In this document: in pieces, positions 56,923 through 64,000 of the stretch
Layout of the letters: every line of letters begins with the position of its first letter
Numbering within the stretch: the first letter of the stretch is position 1
From: Actinoallomurus iriomotensis
GTDB lineage: Bacteria; Actinomycetota; Actinomycetes; Streptosporangiales; Streptosporangiaceae
Length of the DNA: 64,000 nt
Assembly (NCBI RefSeq): GCF_030269445.1
Contig: NZ_BSTJ01000007.1
Location: 343,957 to 407,956 of the forward strand
Reading direction: 5' to 3'
Notes under the pieces: generated by a model
Seen by the model: the letters and a program-made list of their open reading frames with translations, nothing else
What the model was told of the DNA's origin: nothing
The model's database searches: none
Translations under genes and position numbers: made by a program

Positions 56923-58347
56923 TCACCGCATCGGAAGGCAGACGGACAGCGTGGTGCCGCCGGCGGGCGGGCTCTTGATCTCCACCCGGCCCCCGAGGGC
57001 CTCGACGCGGTCCCGCAGGCCGATCAGCCCGGACCCGCGGCCGGGGTTCGCGCCGCCGATGCCGTCGTCGCTCACCGTCAGGTGCGCCTCCCGGTCGGTC
57101 GCGGTCAGCGTGATCCGCACGTACGAGGCGTGGGCGTGTTTGGCGGCGTTCGTCAGCGCCTCGGACACGACGTAGTAGATGGCCACCTCGATGCGTTCGG
57201 GCAGCTTCCGGTCGATCCGCAGGTCCGTCTCCACCGGGAGGGGCGAACGCCGGGCCAGCGCGGTGATGGCGGGGACGACGCCGCTCTTCGTCAGGATCGC
57301 CGGGTGAATGCCACGAGAGAGCTCCCGCAGCTCCTGCACGACGTCGGTCGTCTGGGTCACCAGCCCCGCCAGCCGGTGCCGGAGAGTCGTCTGGTCAGGC
57401 GGCACGTCGTCCTCGGCCAGACGCAGTTCGAGCCCGAGCGCCACCAGCCGCTGCTGTGTTCCGTCGTGCAGGTCGCGCTCGATGCGGCGGCGCGCGGCGT
57501 CTCCGGCCGCCGCGATGCGGGCCCGTGAGGCGATCAGCTCGTCGCGGTTCCGCTCGAGGGAGCGGGCCATGGTGTTCATCGAGTGTTCGAGGTGACCGAT
57601 CTCCGCCTTCCCCGTCTCGCGCAGCCGTACGGCGAGATCGCCCCGCGCGACCGCGACGGCCATCCGCGAGACGCGCCGCACCGGCCGTACGACCTGGCGC
57701 GTCAGGTGGCCGCTGAAACCGGTGATCAGCAGGACCGACCCGACCGTGCCGCAGACGGCGACGAGGACGGCTCGCCGGGCGGCGTCGTCGGAACGCGCGC
57801 TCCGGTCCGCCGCGCGTTTCTGCTCGAACTGCACGAAGTCGTCGAAATCCGCCCGGAGGGCGTCGACGCGTCGTTTCTCCTCCGCGATCCTGGCGGGCGT
57901 CACCACGGCGGCCGGGTCCCGCCGCGCGTCGCGGATGAGCGGCTCGGAGTACTGCGTGAGGTACGCGCGCCCGTCCCGGGTGATCCTGTTGGCGCGTTCC
58001 TGCTGTGAGGGGTATCGGCCGGAGAGTTCGCGCAGCTGGGCGGCCTGAGGCTCGAAGCGGGCCCGCGCGGCCTTCCAGGGAGCCAGGAACGCCTCGTCGC
58101 GGGTGAGGAGGTAGCCGCGCTCCCCGGTCTCCAGGTCGACGACCACCCGTTCGAGGTCGTACGCGGCGGCGAGCGTGCGTTCGGAGTGACGGGCCAGCGC
58201 GGCGGTGTCCCGCATGCTGATGACCGCCACGATGAGATAGGTGAACACACCGCCGATGAGCAGCGACAACAGCGCGCTCGCCATCGCCAGACGGGCGGTG
58301 AGGCCCCACCGCCCGCCGAACCGCTGCCGCCGGGCTCCTGTCCTCAT
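56923..58347 (-). CDS. CHASE3-HAMP sensor histidine kinase (NarL type), 474 aa
   Basis: Helix 1 about 22-45; CHASE3 about 47-180; helix 2 about 193-212; HAMP about 212-265; HisKA_3 with the intact H-box RRRIERDLHDGTQQRLV (His294); HATPase_c about 370-474 with VSDDGIGG and GGTTLS. ATG at 58347 has GGGGGAGAG close upstream; an earlier start 11 codons up lacks this. No response regulator is adjacent, so it is an orphan kinase. It shares its architecture with the kinase-fold protein at 52482. Confidence 0.9.
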   Translation of the reverse strand: MRTGARRQRFGGRWGLTARLAMASALLSLLIGGVFTYLIVAVISMRDTAALARHSERTLAAAYDLERVVVDLETGERGYLLTRDEAFLAPWKAARARFEPQAAQLRELSGRYPSQQERANRITRDGRAYLTQYSEPLIRDARRDPAAVVTPARIAEEKRRVDALRADFDDFVQFEQKRAADRSARSDDAARRAVLVAVCGTVGSVLLITGFSGHLTRQVVRPVRRVSRMAVAVARGDLAVRLRETGKAEIGHLEHSMNTMARSLERNRDELIASRARIAAAGDAARRRIERDLHDGTQQRLVALGLELRLAEDDVPPDQTTLRHRLAGLVTQTTDVVQELRELSRGIHPAILTKSGVVPAITALARRSPLPVETDLRIDRKLPERIEVAIYYVVSEALTNAAKHAHASYVRITLTATDREAHLTVSDDGIGGANPGRGSGLIGLRDRVEALGGRVEIKSPPAGGTTLSVCLPMR

Positions 58348-58441
58348 CTCTCCCCCGGCCGGTGAGGTGGCCGGCCCCACGAATGAACGTGGATATCGTC
58401 ACTTTACGTGCACGGTGACGCGGCGCCGAGCGCGGGGAGGG

Positions 58442-59017
58442 TCAGGTGGTCTGGGCGATCGTCTGGGGCACGAAAAGGCGCATGGTGCGGACGAGCAGAG
58501 CCCCGAACGCGACCTGGAACGCCACCTGTCCCTGGAGGAGGAAACCGTGCTTGGGCAGCACGTACACCGCGCAGAAGACACCGCTGACGAATTGCGCCAG
58601 CAACAGCCCGGCTGTCCAGCCGTCACCGCCGCTCCAGCCGAGCAGCCGCAGGCCGAGCACCAGTTGCAGCACGAACAGGAAGGTGCCGGCCAGAGTGTGC
58701 ACCCAGTCGAACACCAGGTTGGCGCTGTACGGGGTCAGCACGACGAGCACCGAGAAGACGGCGAGCCAGTTCGCCATGCGGCGCACGTAGACCGGTGCGG
58801 GCGCGAACGGCGCCGCCGAGCGCAGCGCCGTCCAGATGAAGTACCCGGGCCCGAGGATCGCGATCGCGTACGGCACCACGGTCTGCCGGAAGATGCCGTA
58901 GTAGCTGATCCCGTCGTTGGCGCCGAGTCCGTCCGGCTTGAGCGCCACGCACATCAGCAGGCCGACATAGAGGACGGCCTGGCCCAGTATGAGGTTACCG
59001 ACCACCTTGCGTGTCAT
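58442..59017 (-). CDS. Polytopic membrane protein, 191 aa, function unknown
   Basis: About six membrane helices (about 6-25, 42-65, 78-97, 104-126, 133-153, 160-180). A motif SYYGIFRQTVVPYAIAILGPGYF is near the second helix. ATG at 59017 chosen; the frame upstream is non-coding in style. I do not recognise the family. It lies between a histidine kinase and a methyltransferase on the same strand. Confidence 0.7.
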   Translation of the reverse strand: MTRKVVGNLILGQAVLYVGLLMCVALKPDGLGANDGISYYGIFRQTVVPYAIAILGPGYFIWTALRSAAPFAPAPVYVRRMANWLAVFSVLVVLTPYSANLVFDWVHTLAGTFLFVLQLVLGLRLLGWSGGDGWTAGLLLAQFVSGVFCAVYVLPKHGFLLQGQVAFQVAFGALLVRTMRLFVPQTIAQTT

Positions 59018-59190
59018 GATCCCCGATCTCCCCGGAACTGCGCGCGGCGGGCTCCCGCCGACTCGGGTGGACCGCTGCAAACTGATCGCAGCACTGAGGT
59101 TATCCCCGGCGGACGAGTGCGACGCGACCGGCTGGCCGGTTTCGGCCCAGGTCAGCGCGGTGCGAGCCGTCGCCTGACGTGTCCGGGCGG

Positions 59191-59940
59191 TCACCGGGTG
59201 GCGGAGGCCACGAACATCGGGACCGCGACGAAGAGCCGGTCGGTCCGCGAGCGGTCGGTCTGCTCGGCCGCCCACGCCGCGGCCTGTTCCTCCGTGACCG
59301 CGCCGGCCGCGCGGGCGGCGCCGGCGAGCCCGGTCAGCAGGGGCAGCGCTCCCGCACCGGTGAGGACGGCGGTGCGCACCTCGACGGTGACGTCGGTGAA
59401 TCCGGCGTCGAGCAGCAACGCCCGGTAACGGCGGGCGACGCGGGGACTCGGGATCGTTTCGGCCCGCGCGTGGACGATCGCCCGGGTGAGCGTGCCGTCC
59501 GCGGCGTCGACCACGAGCGTGTCCCAGTCCTGGCCGACGAGCGCGATCCGCCCGCCGGGGGCCAGCACCCGCCGGGCCTCGCGCACCGCGCGGACCGGGT
59601 CGCCGAGCTCGTGGTAGACCTTGTCCGCCCGGTAGCCGTCCATCGTGCCGGCCTCGAACGGCAGGGTGTACGCGCCGGCCATCCGGAAGGCGGAGCCGGG
59701 CCAGCGCCGCCGCGCGATGCGGAGCATCGGCTCGGCGACGTCCACGCCGACCGCGTCGGCGCCGCTCTCGGTCATCTCCGCGACCGCCCGTCCCGCGCCA
59801 CAGCCCACGTCCACCACACGTGCCCCCGTACGCAGGCCGAGCAGCCGGTACGAACGGTCGCGCAGCTCCGCCGCGCCGGGGAACGCGTCGGCCGCGTCCA
59901 GGCGCGTGACCAGCGCCTCGATCTCGTGTTGTGTCGACAT
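59191..59940 (-). CDS. Class I SAM-dependent methyltransferase, 249 aa
   Basis: Rossmann-type methyltransferase with motif I VVDVGCGAGRAVAEM (about 42-56), post-I VGVDVAEPML and a GYRADKVYHELGDPVRAVREARRVLAPGGRIALVG block. ATG at 59940 (another ATG 3 codons upstream). It is divergent from a MerR regulator that probably controls it. Substrate unknown. Confidence 0.9.
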   Translation of the reverse strand: MSTQHEIEALVTRLDAADAFPGAAELRDRSYRLLGLRTGARVVDVGCGAGRAVAEMTESGADAVGVDVAEPMLRIARRRWPGSAFRMAGAYTLPFEAGTMDGYRADKVYHELGDPVRAVREARRVLAPGGRIALVGQDWDTLVVDAADGTLTRAIVHARAETIPSPRVARRYRALLLDAGFTDVTVEVRTAVLTGAGALPLLTGLAGAARAAGAVTEEQAAAWAAEQTDRSRTDRLFVAVPMFVASATR

Positions 59941-59943
59941 GCG

Positions 59944-59966
59944 CGACATGCTGCGACTTAATGTCG
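59944..59966. promoter_or_regulatory. MerR-type operator
   Basis: CGACAT (59944-59949) and ATGTCG (59961-59966) are inverted with an 11-bp centre; a further CGACAT copy lies at 59935. They sit between the divergent methyltransferase and MerR genes. Confidence 0.55.
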
Positions 59967-59968
59967 GC

Positions 59969-60424
59969 ATGAAGTCAACCGACGGCATGGGCATCGGCGC
60001 GGTCGCCGCGCGCTTCGGCCTGGCGACGCATGTGCTGCGTCACTGGGAGTCGGTGGGTCTGCTCAGCCCCGAGCGGGTGGGCGACCGGCGCCGGTACGGA
60101 CCCGATGACCTGTACCGGGTGGCGGTCATCCTGCGCGCGAAGGAGGCCGGACTCGCGCTGGAGGACATCCGGCGGTTCATCGCGGCCCGGGATCCGGCGG
60201 CTCGGCGGGCGACGCTGGAGCGGCACCACTCCGACCTCACCCGCCGCATCGCGCGGGCGCGGGCGTCGCTCGAAATGGTCGAGTCGGCGCTGGCCTGCAC
60301 TCACGAGGATCTGACCGAGTGCCCGCATTTCCGGTCCGTCGTGACGCGCCGCGCCGAGGAAAAGGCGGCGTGCGGGCAGGGCGATATGAACGACGTCGTA
60401 TGGCGCCGTTCTCTCGAATACTGA
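59969..60424 (+). CDS. MerR-family regulator, 151 aa
   Basis: HTH about 8-40 (IGAVAARFGLATHVLRHWESVGLL), wing RRRYGPDDLYRVAVI, then a helical region with a C-terminal Cys cluster-like segment (CTHEDLTECPHFRSV, Cys110 and Cys118). Two or three Cys near the C-terminus may sense metal or redox state, though the classical MerR/ZntR/SoxR spacing is not present. It ends 14 bp before a bidirectional hairpin. Confidence 0.88.
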   Translation: MKSTDGMGIGAVAARFGLATHVLRHWESVGLLSPERVGDRRRYGPDDLYRVAVILRAKEAGLALEDIRRFIAARDPAARRATLERHHSDLTRRIARARASLEMVESALACTHEDLTECPHFRSVVTRRAEEKAACGQGDMNDVVWRRSLEY

Positions 60425-60437
60425 AAAGGACAGCACC

Positions 60438-60470
60438 GTATGGCGGTCGCCATTCAGGCGACCGCCATAC
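60438..60470. terminator. Bidirectional terminator hairpin
   Basis: GTATGGCGGTCGCC (60438-60451) and GGCGACCGCCATAC (60457-60470) form a 14-bp perfect stem with a 5-nt loop between the convergent MerR gene and S1-domain gene. Confidence 0.85.
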
Positions 60471-60480
60471 GTGCCATTAA

Positions 60481-60735
60481 TCAGGCGGGCAGAAGACTCA
60501 TCCGGCGACGGTCGATGTCGACGACGTTGACGCGTACCCGGATGTCGGCGCCGACCTCCGGACGTGTCGTCCACTCGACGCTCGGCAGCAGCCCGTGGAT
60601 GCCGTCCGCCACCTCGACGAACGCGCCGAACGGCACGACGCTCGCCACGCGTCCGTCCAGCGCGCCGCCCTCCGCGTGCCGGGCGAGGAAGTCCTGCCAG
60701 GCGGACAGCGGGGCGGGTGTGTGCGGCTGACTCAT
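60481..60735 (-). CDS. Small S1 RNA-binding-domain protein, 84 aa
   Basis: A single S1/OB-fold domain (about 25-80): GRVASVVPFGAFVEVADGIHGLLPSVEW is the typical S1 start, and RVRVNVVDIDRRRMSLLP its end. The ATG has the near-perfect Shine-Dalgarno GGGAGGTGATC. It is probably an RNA-binding cytoplasmic protein of unknown role. Confidence 0.88.
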   Translation of the reverse strand: MSQPHTPAPLSAWQDFLARHAEGGALDGRVASVVPFGAFVEVADGIHGLLPSVEWTTRPEVGADIRVRVNVVDIDRRRMSLLPA

Positions 60736-60930
60736 GTGATCACCTCCCTTCTCCGCGCGACTCCGTTGGTCGAAGCGCGGAGAACCGGCGGGCCGCGGGC
60801 CCGCCGACCGGCGATCACGGCATGGCCGGCGAGCTTTCTCGGTCGTGGCCCAAGGCCGATCCGGCAATCACGTGAATTACGTTAGCAGGAGATTCTGCCG
60901 TCTGCCAGTTTTGTTTTTCATAAATGCGTT

Positions 60931-61099
60931 AGTCGGTGATGTCCTTCGCGCCGGTGAGCTCCAGGCTGTGCCGCCACAGCCGTCGCGGCTGGTGCTCCGC
61001 TCCCGTCCCTCCGGCAGGCCCGAGCCGATGCCCGCGTTGCCGACCAGCACGTCGAGTCGTCCGGTCGCCTCGCGGACCTCCCCGGCCGGCCGCCGTACC
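60931..61099 (-). pseudogene. Internally deleted SDR remnant, partial duplicate of 62139-62975
   Basis: 60931-60981 matches the C-terminal coding end of the SDR gene (62141-62191, about 6 mismatches in 51). 60981-61090 matches 62651-62760 with one mismatch in 110, and similarity fades after about 61099. The region between (about 460 bp of the gene) is missing. No start codon or complete frame remains. Confidence 0.85.
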
Positions 61100-61167
61100 C
61101 GGGCCGGCTCGGCGTGGTGTGTGCGCGTCCGCTGTCGGCGCGCTGCCGGACCGGGGTGCCCTCGGTC

Positions 61168-61201
61168 GTGGTGCCCGCGCCCGTCCGGCTGCGGGCACCA
61201 C
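61168..61201 (-). terminator. Terminator-like hairpin after the small secreted protein gene
   Basis: GTGGTGCCCGC (61168-61178) and GCGGGCACCAC (61191-61201) form an 11-bp perfect stem with a 12-nt loop, 11 bp beyond the stop at 61213 on the minus strand. No T-tract. Confidence 0.65.
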
Positions 61202-61212
61202 CCCTGTCGGTC

Positions 61213-61494
61213 TCAGCAGGTCTTGTAGGTATATGCGCCCGAGACGTCGTATGCCTCACCGAGGTAACTCATTATGTAGGACGGGATGCAGGCATAGGTG
61301 AGCTGTCCGTTTTTGTGCACGACCCTAAGGCCTGCGTCGAATTGGGAGCAGTTGTAGTAGTAGCTTCGCCCGTCCTCGATGAAGAAACCGCACGGGTACG
61401 GGCTCGCGGTTCCCGCCTCCGCGGGAACCGCGGTCACCGTCGCCAGCGCGCTACCGGCGGCGACCAGGACGGCCGCCAACATTGCCTTTTTCAT
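61213..61494 (-). CDS. Small secreted protein resembling DUF6355, 93 aa
   Basis: Signal peptide of about 27 residues (MKKAMLAAVLVAAGSAL..., cleavage near AEAGTAS). The mature part has Cys pairs and aromatic residues (PYPCGFF, YYYNCSQ, LTYACIP, ending YTYKTC), resembling small DUF6355 secreted proteins. ATG at 61494 has AAGGAGC upstream. Probably extracellular and disulfide-stabilised; function unknown. A terminator hairpin follows. Confidence 0.75.
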   Translation of the reverse strand: MKKAMLAAVLVAAGSALATVTAVPAEAGTASPYPCGFFIEDGRSYYYNCSQFDAGLRVVHKNGQLTYACIPSYIMSYLGEAYDVSGAYTYKTC

Positions 61495-62138
61495 CGCGGA
61501 TGCTCCTTGTATCGGGGAGAATGCCCAAGCGTGCGACGAGACGCTAGCAGGAAAATCAATGGGCCGGGTGCGCTTGGCCGCCATAGCGCATCCACGATGT
61601 CCTGGCCTGCTGGGTTTACGATTGGCGCATAATGCACCGGCGGCGGCGGATCGCGTACCTGTGGCTCGGCGTGCCGGCGCGCTGCCGTTGCGTGGCCGGC
61701 CGCCGGACTGGGGGTGGCCAGCGCCGACGTGATCGGCGACCGTCGACCGCTCGCCGCCACCAGCCCGTTCTCCCCACCGAATGAGGGTGGCGCCGCCGAC
61801 GCTTCGAACACCTCCTCCGGCAAGGGCCTGAGTAACGGCTGTTCGACCGCGCAATGCTCTCCGGCCGTGCGGTGTCGTCTTCCATCCGCCCTTTTCATGA
61901 GCGCCTTCGATGTCCGGCCGGCAATAGAACGGATCGAAGAACGCCTCCTGGCCGCTGGAGGCGAACATGCGGTGGACGGTCTCACCCGCGTATGACATTC
62001 CTAACGCGAGCATCATCGCTTTTAGCTGCTTACCGGCCGGCCGGTCGACGACCATTCGACGGTATGCCGCTGTAACGCGACCTTCTCCGACTGTGACGCC
62101 ACGGCACCCTCGCACCGCACTCCGTTTCCGGAAAGGCG
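61495..62138. other. 644-bp stretch without a recognisable gene
   Basis: A minus-strand open frame crosses the whole stretch and continues into the small secreted protein frame, but it has no family similarity I recognise (it contains SYAGETVHRMFASSGQEAFF-type sequence). It probably is a decayed coding region or chance. No hairpin, repeat or RNA gene was found. Confidence 0.5.
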
Positions 62139-62975
62139 CTAGTCGGTGATGCCTTTCGCGCCGGTGAGTTCCAGGCTGCGCCGCCAAAGCCGGGCGCGGG
62201 CGGCGGGGTCGTACGCCTGGGCGTCGGCCCGTGCCTCCCGGGTGCGGTCGAAGAAACGGCCGGTGGTCGTGGCCAGGCTCTCGTCGCTGACGAGCCGGTC
62301 CGTCGCCGCCACGCCCGTCTCCAGGCTGTCGGCGCTGTGGCCGATCTCCTCGAGCACCATCTTGGTCGGCATGTACGTCGCCGGGTGCAGGCTGTTGACC
62401 GTGACCTCCTCGGCCGGGAGGCGGTCGGCCAGCTCGAAACCGGACATGATCTGCGCGAGCTTGCTCTGTCCGTACGCCCGGCCGCCGCTGTAGCCGCGTT
62501 CGATCATCAGGTCGTCGAAGTCGATCGGGTGCTGGCCGAGGGAGGCGACGTTCACGATCCGGGCCGGCGCCGAACGCCGCAGCAGGGGGAGGAGCTCCAG
62601 GGTGAGCAGGAAGCCGGCGAGGTAGTTGACGGCGAAGCGCAACTCGTACCCGTCGCGGCTGGTGCTCCGCTCCCGTCCCTCCGGCAGGCCCGAGCCGATG
62701 CCCGCGTTGCCGACCAGCACGTCGAGTCGTCCGGTCGCCTCGCGGACCTCCCCGGCCAGCCGCCGTACCTGGTCGAGCTCGGCGAGGTCGGCGCGCAGCG
62801 TGAGCGGGCGGCGTACGCCGTGGGTGTCGCGGATCTCGTCGGCCACGGTGTCGAGCCGGCTCTGGTCACGGCCGTGGAGCAGCACGGTGGCGCCGCGCGA
62901 GGCCAGGCGGCCGGCGAGCGCCCGGCCGAGCCCGTCCGTGGCGCCGGTGATGAGGATGGTCCGCTCGTCGGTCAA
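62139..62975 (-). CDS. Short-chain dehydrogenase/reductase, 278 aa
   Basis: Classical SDR: nucleotide motif GATDGLG (about 11-17), NAG (90-92), catalytic Ser145 (VASLG), Tyr168 and Lys172 (YGQSK). TTG start at 62975 with CCAGGAGAC upstream, overlapping the stop of the TetR gene by 4 nt (TTGA). Similar to retinol-dehydrogenase-like SDRs. Substrate unknown. A mutilated copy of part of the gene lies 1.1 kb downstream. Confidence 0.92.
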   Translation of the reverse strand: MTDERTILITGATDGLGRALAGRLASRGATVLLHGRDQSRLDTVADEIRDTHGVRRPLTLRADLAELDQVRRLAGEVREATGRLDVLVGNAGIGSGLPEGRERSTSRDGYELRFAVNYLAGFLLTLELLPLLRRSAPARIVNVASLGQHPIDFDDLMIERGYSGGRAYGQSKLAQIMSGFELADRLPAEEVTVNSLHPATYMPTKMVLEEIGHSADSLETGVAATDRLVSDESLATTTGRFFDRTREARADAQAYDPAARARLWRRSLELTGAKGITD

Positions 62976-63559
62976 CGTTGTCTCCTGGCGGTGAGTACGG
63001 TGATCAGCTCGTCGATGAGTGCTTGGTCGACGGGCCGGTGGGCGGCGAGGATCCGGTACCAGAGCATGCCGAACACCAGGTCGACCACGGTGTCGGGCGT
63101 CAGGTCGGGCGGCAGCTCACCACGGGCCTCGGCGCGCTCGACGATCACGCCGAGGGCGGCGCGCCGTTGCCGCAGGAACGTCTCGCGGAACCGCTCGCCG
63201 AACTCCGCGTTGATCTGCGCCTCGGCCATCAGTGCCCGCAGCAGCTGGACCACCTGCGGCCGGCTGCCGAGCGTGAACGTCGCGGCCAGGAAGGCCCGCA
63301 GGTCGGCCTCGTACGCGCCCTCGTCCGGGATCGGGATGTGCACGTCCGCCTTGGTGGCGAGCGCGTCGAGCAGCACGTCGGCCTTTGACGGCCACCAGCG
63401 GTAGATCGTCTGCTTGCCCGCGCCGGACCGGGCGGCGATCCCCTCGATGGTCAGGTTCGCGTAGCCGACCTCGGCGGTGAGCTCCGCCGCCGCCGCGAGG
63501 ATCGCGCGGCGGCTCTCCTCGCTCCGTTTACGGCCGGGCCGGCCGGGTTGGGTGCTCAT
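62972..63559 (-). CDS. TetR-family regulator, 195 aa
   Basis: HTH about 18-62 (ANLTIEGIAARSGAGKQTIYRWWPSKADVL) and a TetR_C_11-like C-terminal domain (about 85-190). ATG at 63559. Stop overlaps the SDR start, so this regulator and the SDR form one transcript. A palindrome lies in the divergent region with the second SDR gene. Confidence 0.92.
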   Translation of the reverse strand: MSTQPGRPGRKRSEESRRAILAAAAELTAEVGYANLTIEGIAARSGAGKQTIYRWWPSKADVLLDALATKADVHIPIPDEGAYEADLRAFLAATFTLGSRPQVVQLLRALMAEAQINAEFGERFRETFLRQRRAALGVIVERAEARGELPPDLTPDTVVDLVFGMLWYRILAAHRPVDQALIDELITVLTARRQR

Positions 63560-63575
63560 GAATCCATGCTAGCGT

Positions 63576-63607
63576 TATTTCGAGACGAGACGTTACGGTT
63601 CGAAATA
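63576..63607. promoter_or_regulatory. TetR-type palindrome between divergent genes
   Basis: TATTTCGA (63576-63583) and TCGAAATA (63600-63607) are inverted with a 16-bp centre, between the TetR gene (start 63559) and the SDR gene (start 63617). Confidence 0.6.
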
Positions 63608-63616
63608 GGAGATGTG

Positions 63617-64000
63617 ATGAGCGATCACACCGCACTCGTCGTCGGCGGGACCTCGGGCATCGGGCTGGCGACCGCCCGCCGCCTGCGGGAACGCGGGGCC
63701 ACCGTCCACGTGGCCGGGCGCGGGGCCGAGCGGCTCGCCGGCCTCGCGGCCACCGACCCGGAGATCGTCGGCCACCGCGCCGACGGCGGCGACCGCGACG
63801 CGATCGCGGCCGTCGTGGAGGAGATCGGCACGATCGACTGGCTCGTCGTCGCGCTCAGCGGTGGCGAGGGGGCGGGGCCCCTCGCGGACCTGGACCTCGG
63901 CGTGCTCCGCCGGGCCTTCGACGCGAAGTTCTGGGGTCAGCTGACGACGATCCAGGCCGCGCTGCCGCACCTGGCGCCCACCGGTTCGATCACGCTGGTC
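63617..64000 (+). CDS. Short-chain dehydrogenase/reductase, first 128 codons (partial)
   Basis: SDR with GGTSGIG nucleotide motif (about 10-16), WLVVALSGGEGAG where the NAG motif usually stands, and DAKFWGQLTTIQAALPHL helix. The catalytic YxxxK lies beyond the window edge. ATG at 63617 with AGGAGATGTG upstream. It is divergent from and probably regulated by the TetR gene at 63559. Confidence 0.88.
   Translation, partial: MSDHTALVVGGTSGIGLATARRLRERGATVHVAGRGAERLAGLAATDPEIVGHRADGGDRDAIAAVVEEIGTIDWLVVALSGGEGAGPLADLDLGVLRRAFDAKFWGQLTTIQAALPHLAPTGSITLV

Noticed and set aside
61213-62187. Single 324-codon minus-strand gene
   Set aside because: The N-terminal two thirds show no family similarity and overlap the SDR 3' end; the last 93 codons form a self-contained signal-peptide protein with its own Shine-Dalgarno.

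Overview
High-GC DNA with dense, codon-biased genes, frequent GTG/TTG starts, Tat-type and lipoprotein signals, many ECF sigma factors, MerR/TetR/ArsR regulators and SpoIIE-type phosphatases. This points to a chromosomal segment of a filamentous actinomycete, probably order Streptosporangiales; the genus cannot be fixed from this window. I saw no rRNA, insertion sequence, integrase or CRISPR array.

Layout. 1-6 kb: end of a DUF4132 gene and two overlapping penicillin-binding protein genes. 6-13 kb: secreted and envelope proteins (M64 peptidase, fasciclin lipoprotein, molybdopterin oxidoreductase, beta-propeller, polysaccharide deacetylase, GDSL esterase). 13-25 kb: small regulator-plus-enzyme modules, several with visible palindromic operators, and a large HPII-type catalase. 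25-32 kb: small membrane proteins, a RodA/FtsW protein, a NACHT-type STAND NTPase and a kinase-like protein lacking its P-loop. 32-35 kb: PLP enzyme and M19 dipeptidase.

35.0-36.5 kb is the most unusual part: a compact array of 12 tRNA genes plus one degenerate tRNA-like cloverleaf. Upstream lie a promoter, a 26-codon ORF with an ideal Shine-Dalgarno and a strong intrinsic terminator. The 26-codon ORF is rich in codons that the array's own tRNAs would read, and a 7-nt sequence just before its stop can pair with the 5' arm of the terminator. This is the architecture of a leader-peptide attenuator, here placed in front of tRNA genes. I infer that depletion of these tRNAs stalls the leader ribosome, lets the antiterminator form and makes replacement tRNAs. 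An 18-bp perfect inverted repeat brackets 11 of the 12 tRNAs and could fold the precursor into one closed stalk.

36.5-48.6 kb: ECF sigma factor, a large secreted YncE/phosphoesterase protein overlapping an ABC exporter operon with a lipoprotein, redox enzymes, a methyltransferase and a PAS-GAF-PP2C phosphatase. 48.6-60.7 kb: MFS exporter flanked by two gene remnants, a VOC/ribbon-helix-helix pair, a WYL regulator, two CHASE3-HAMP histidine kinases (one without its phospho-acceptor His), and a DoxX / YCII-ECF42 locus with a long palindrome between the divergent genes. 60.7-64 kb: a small secreted protein, TetR-SDR modules and a recently duplicated, internally deleted SDR remnant.
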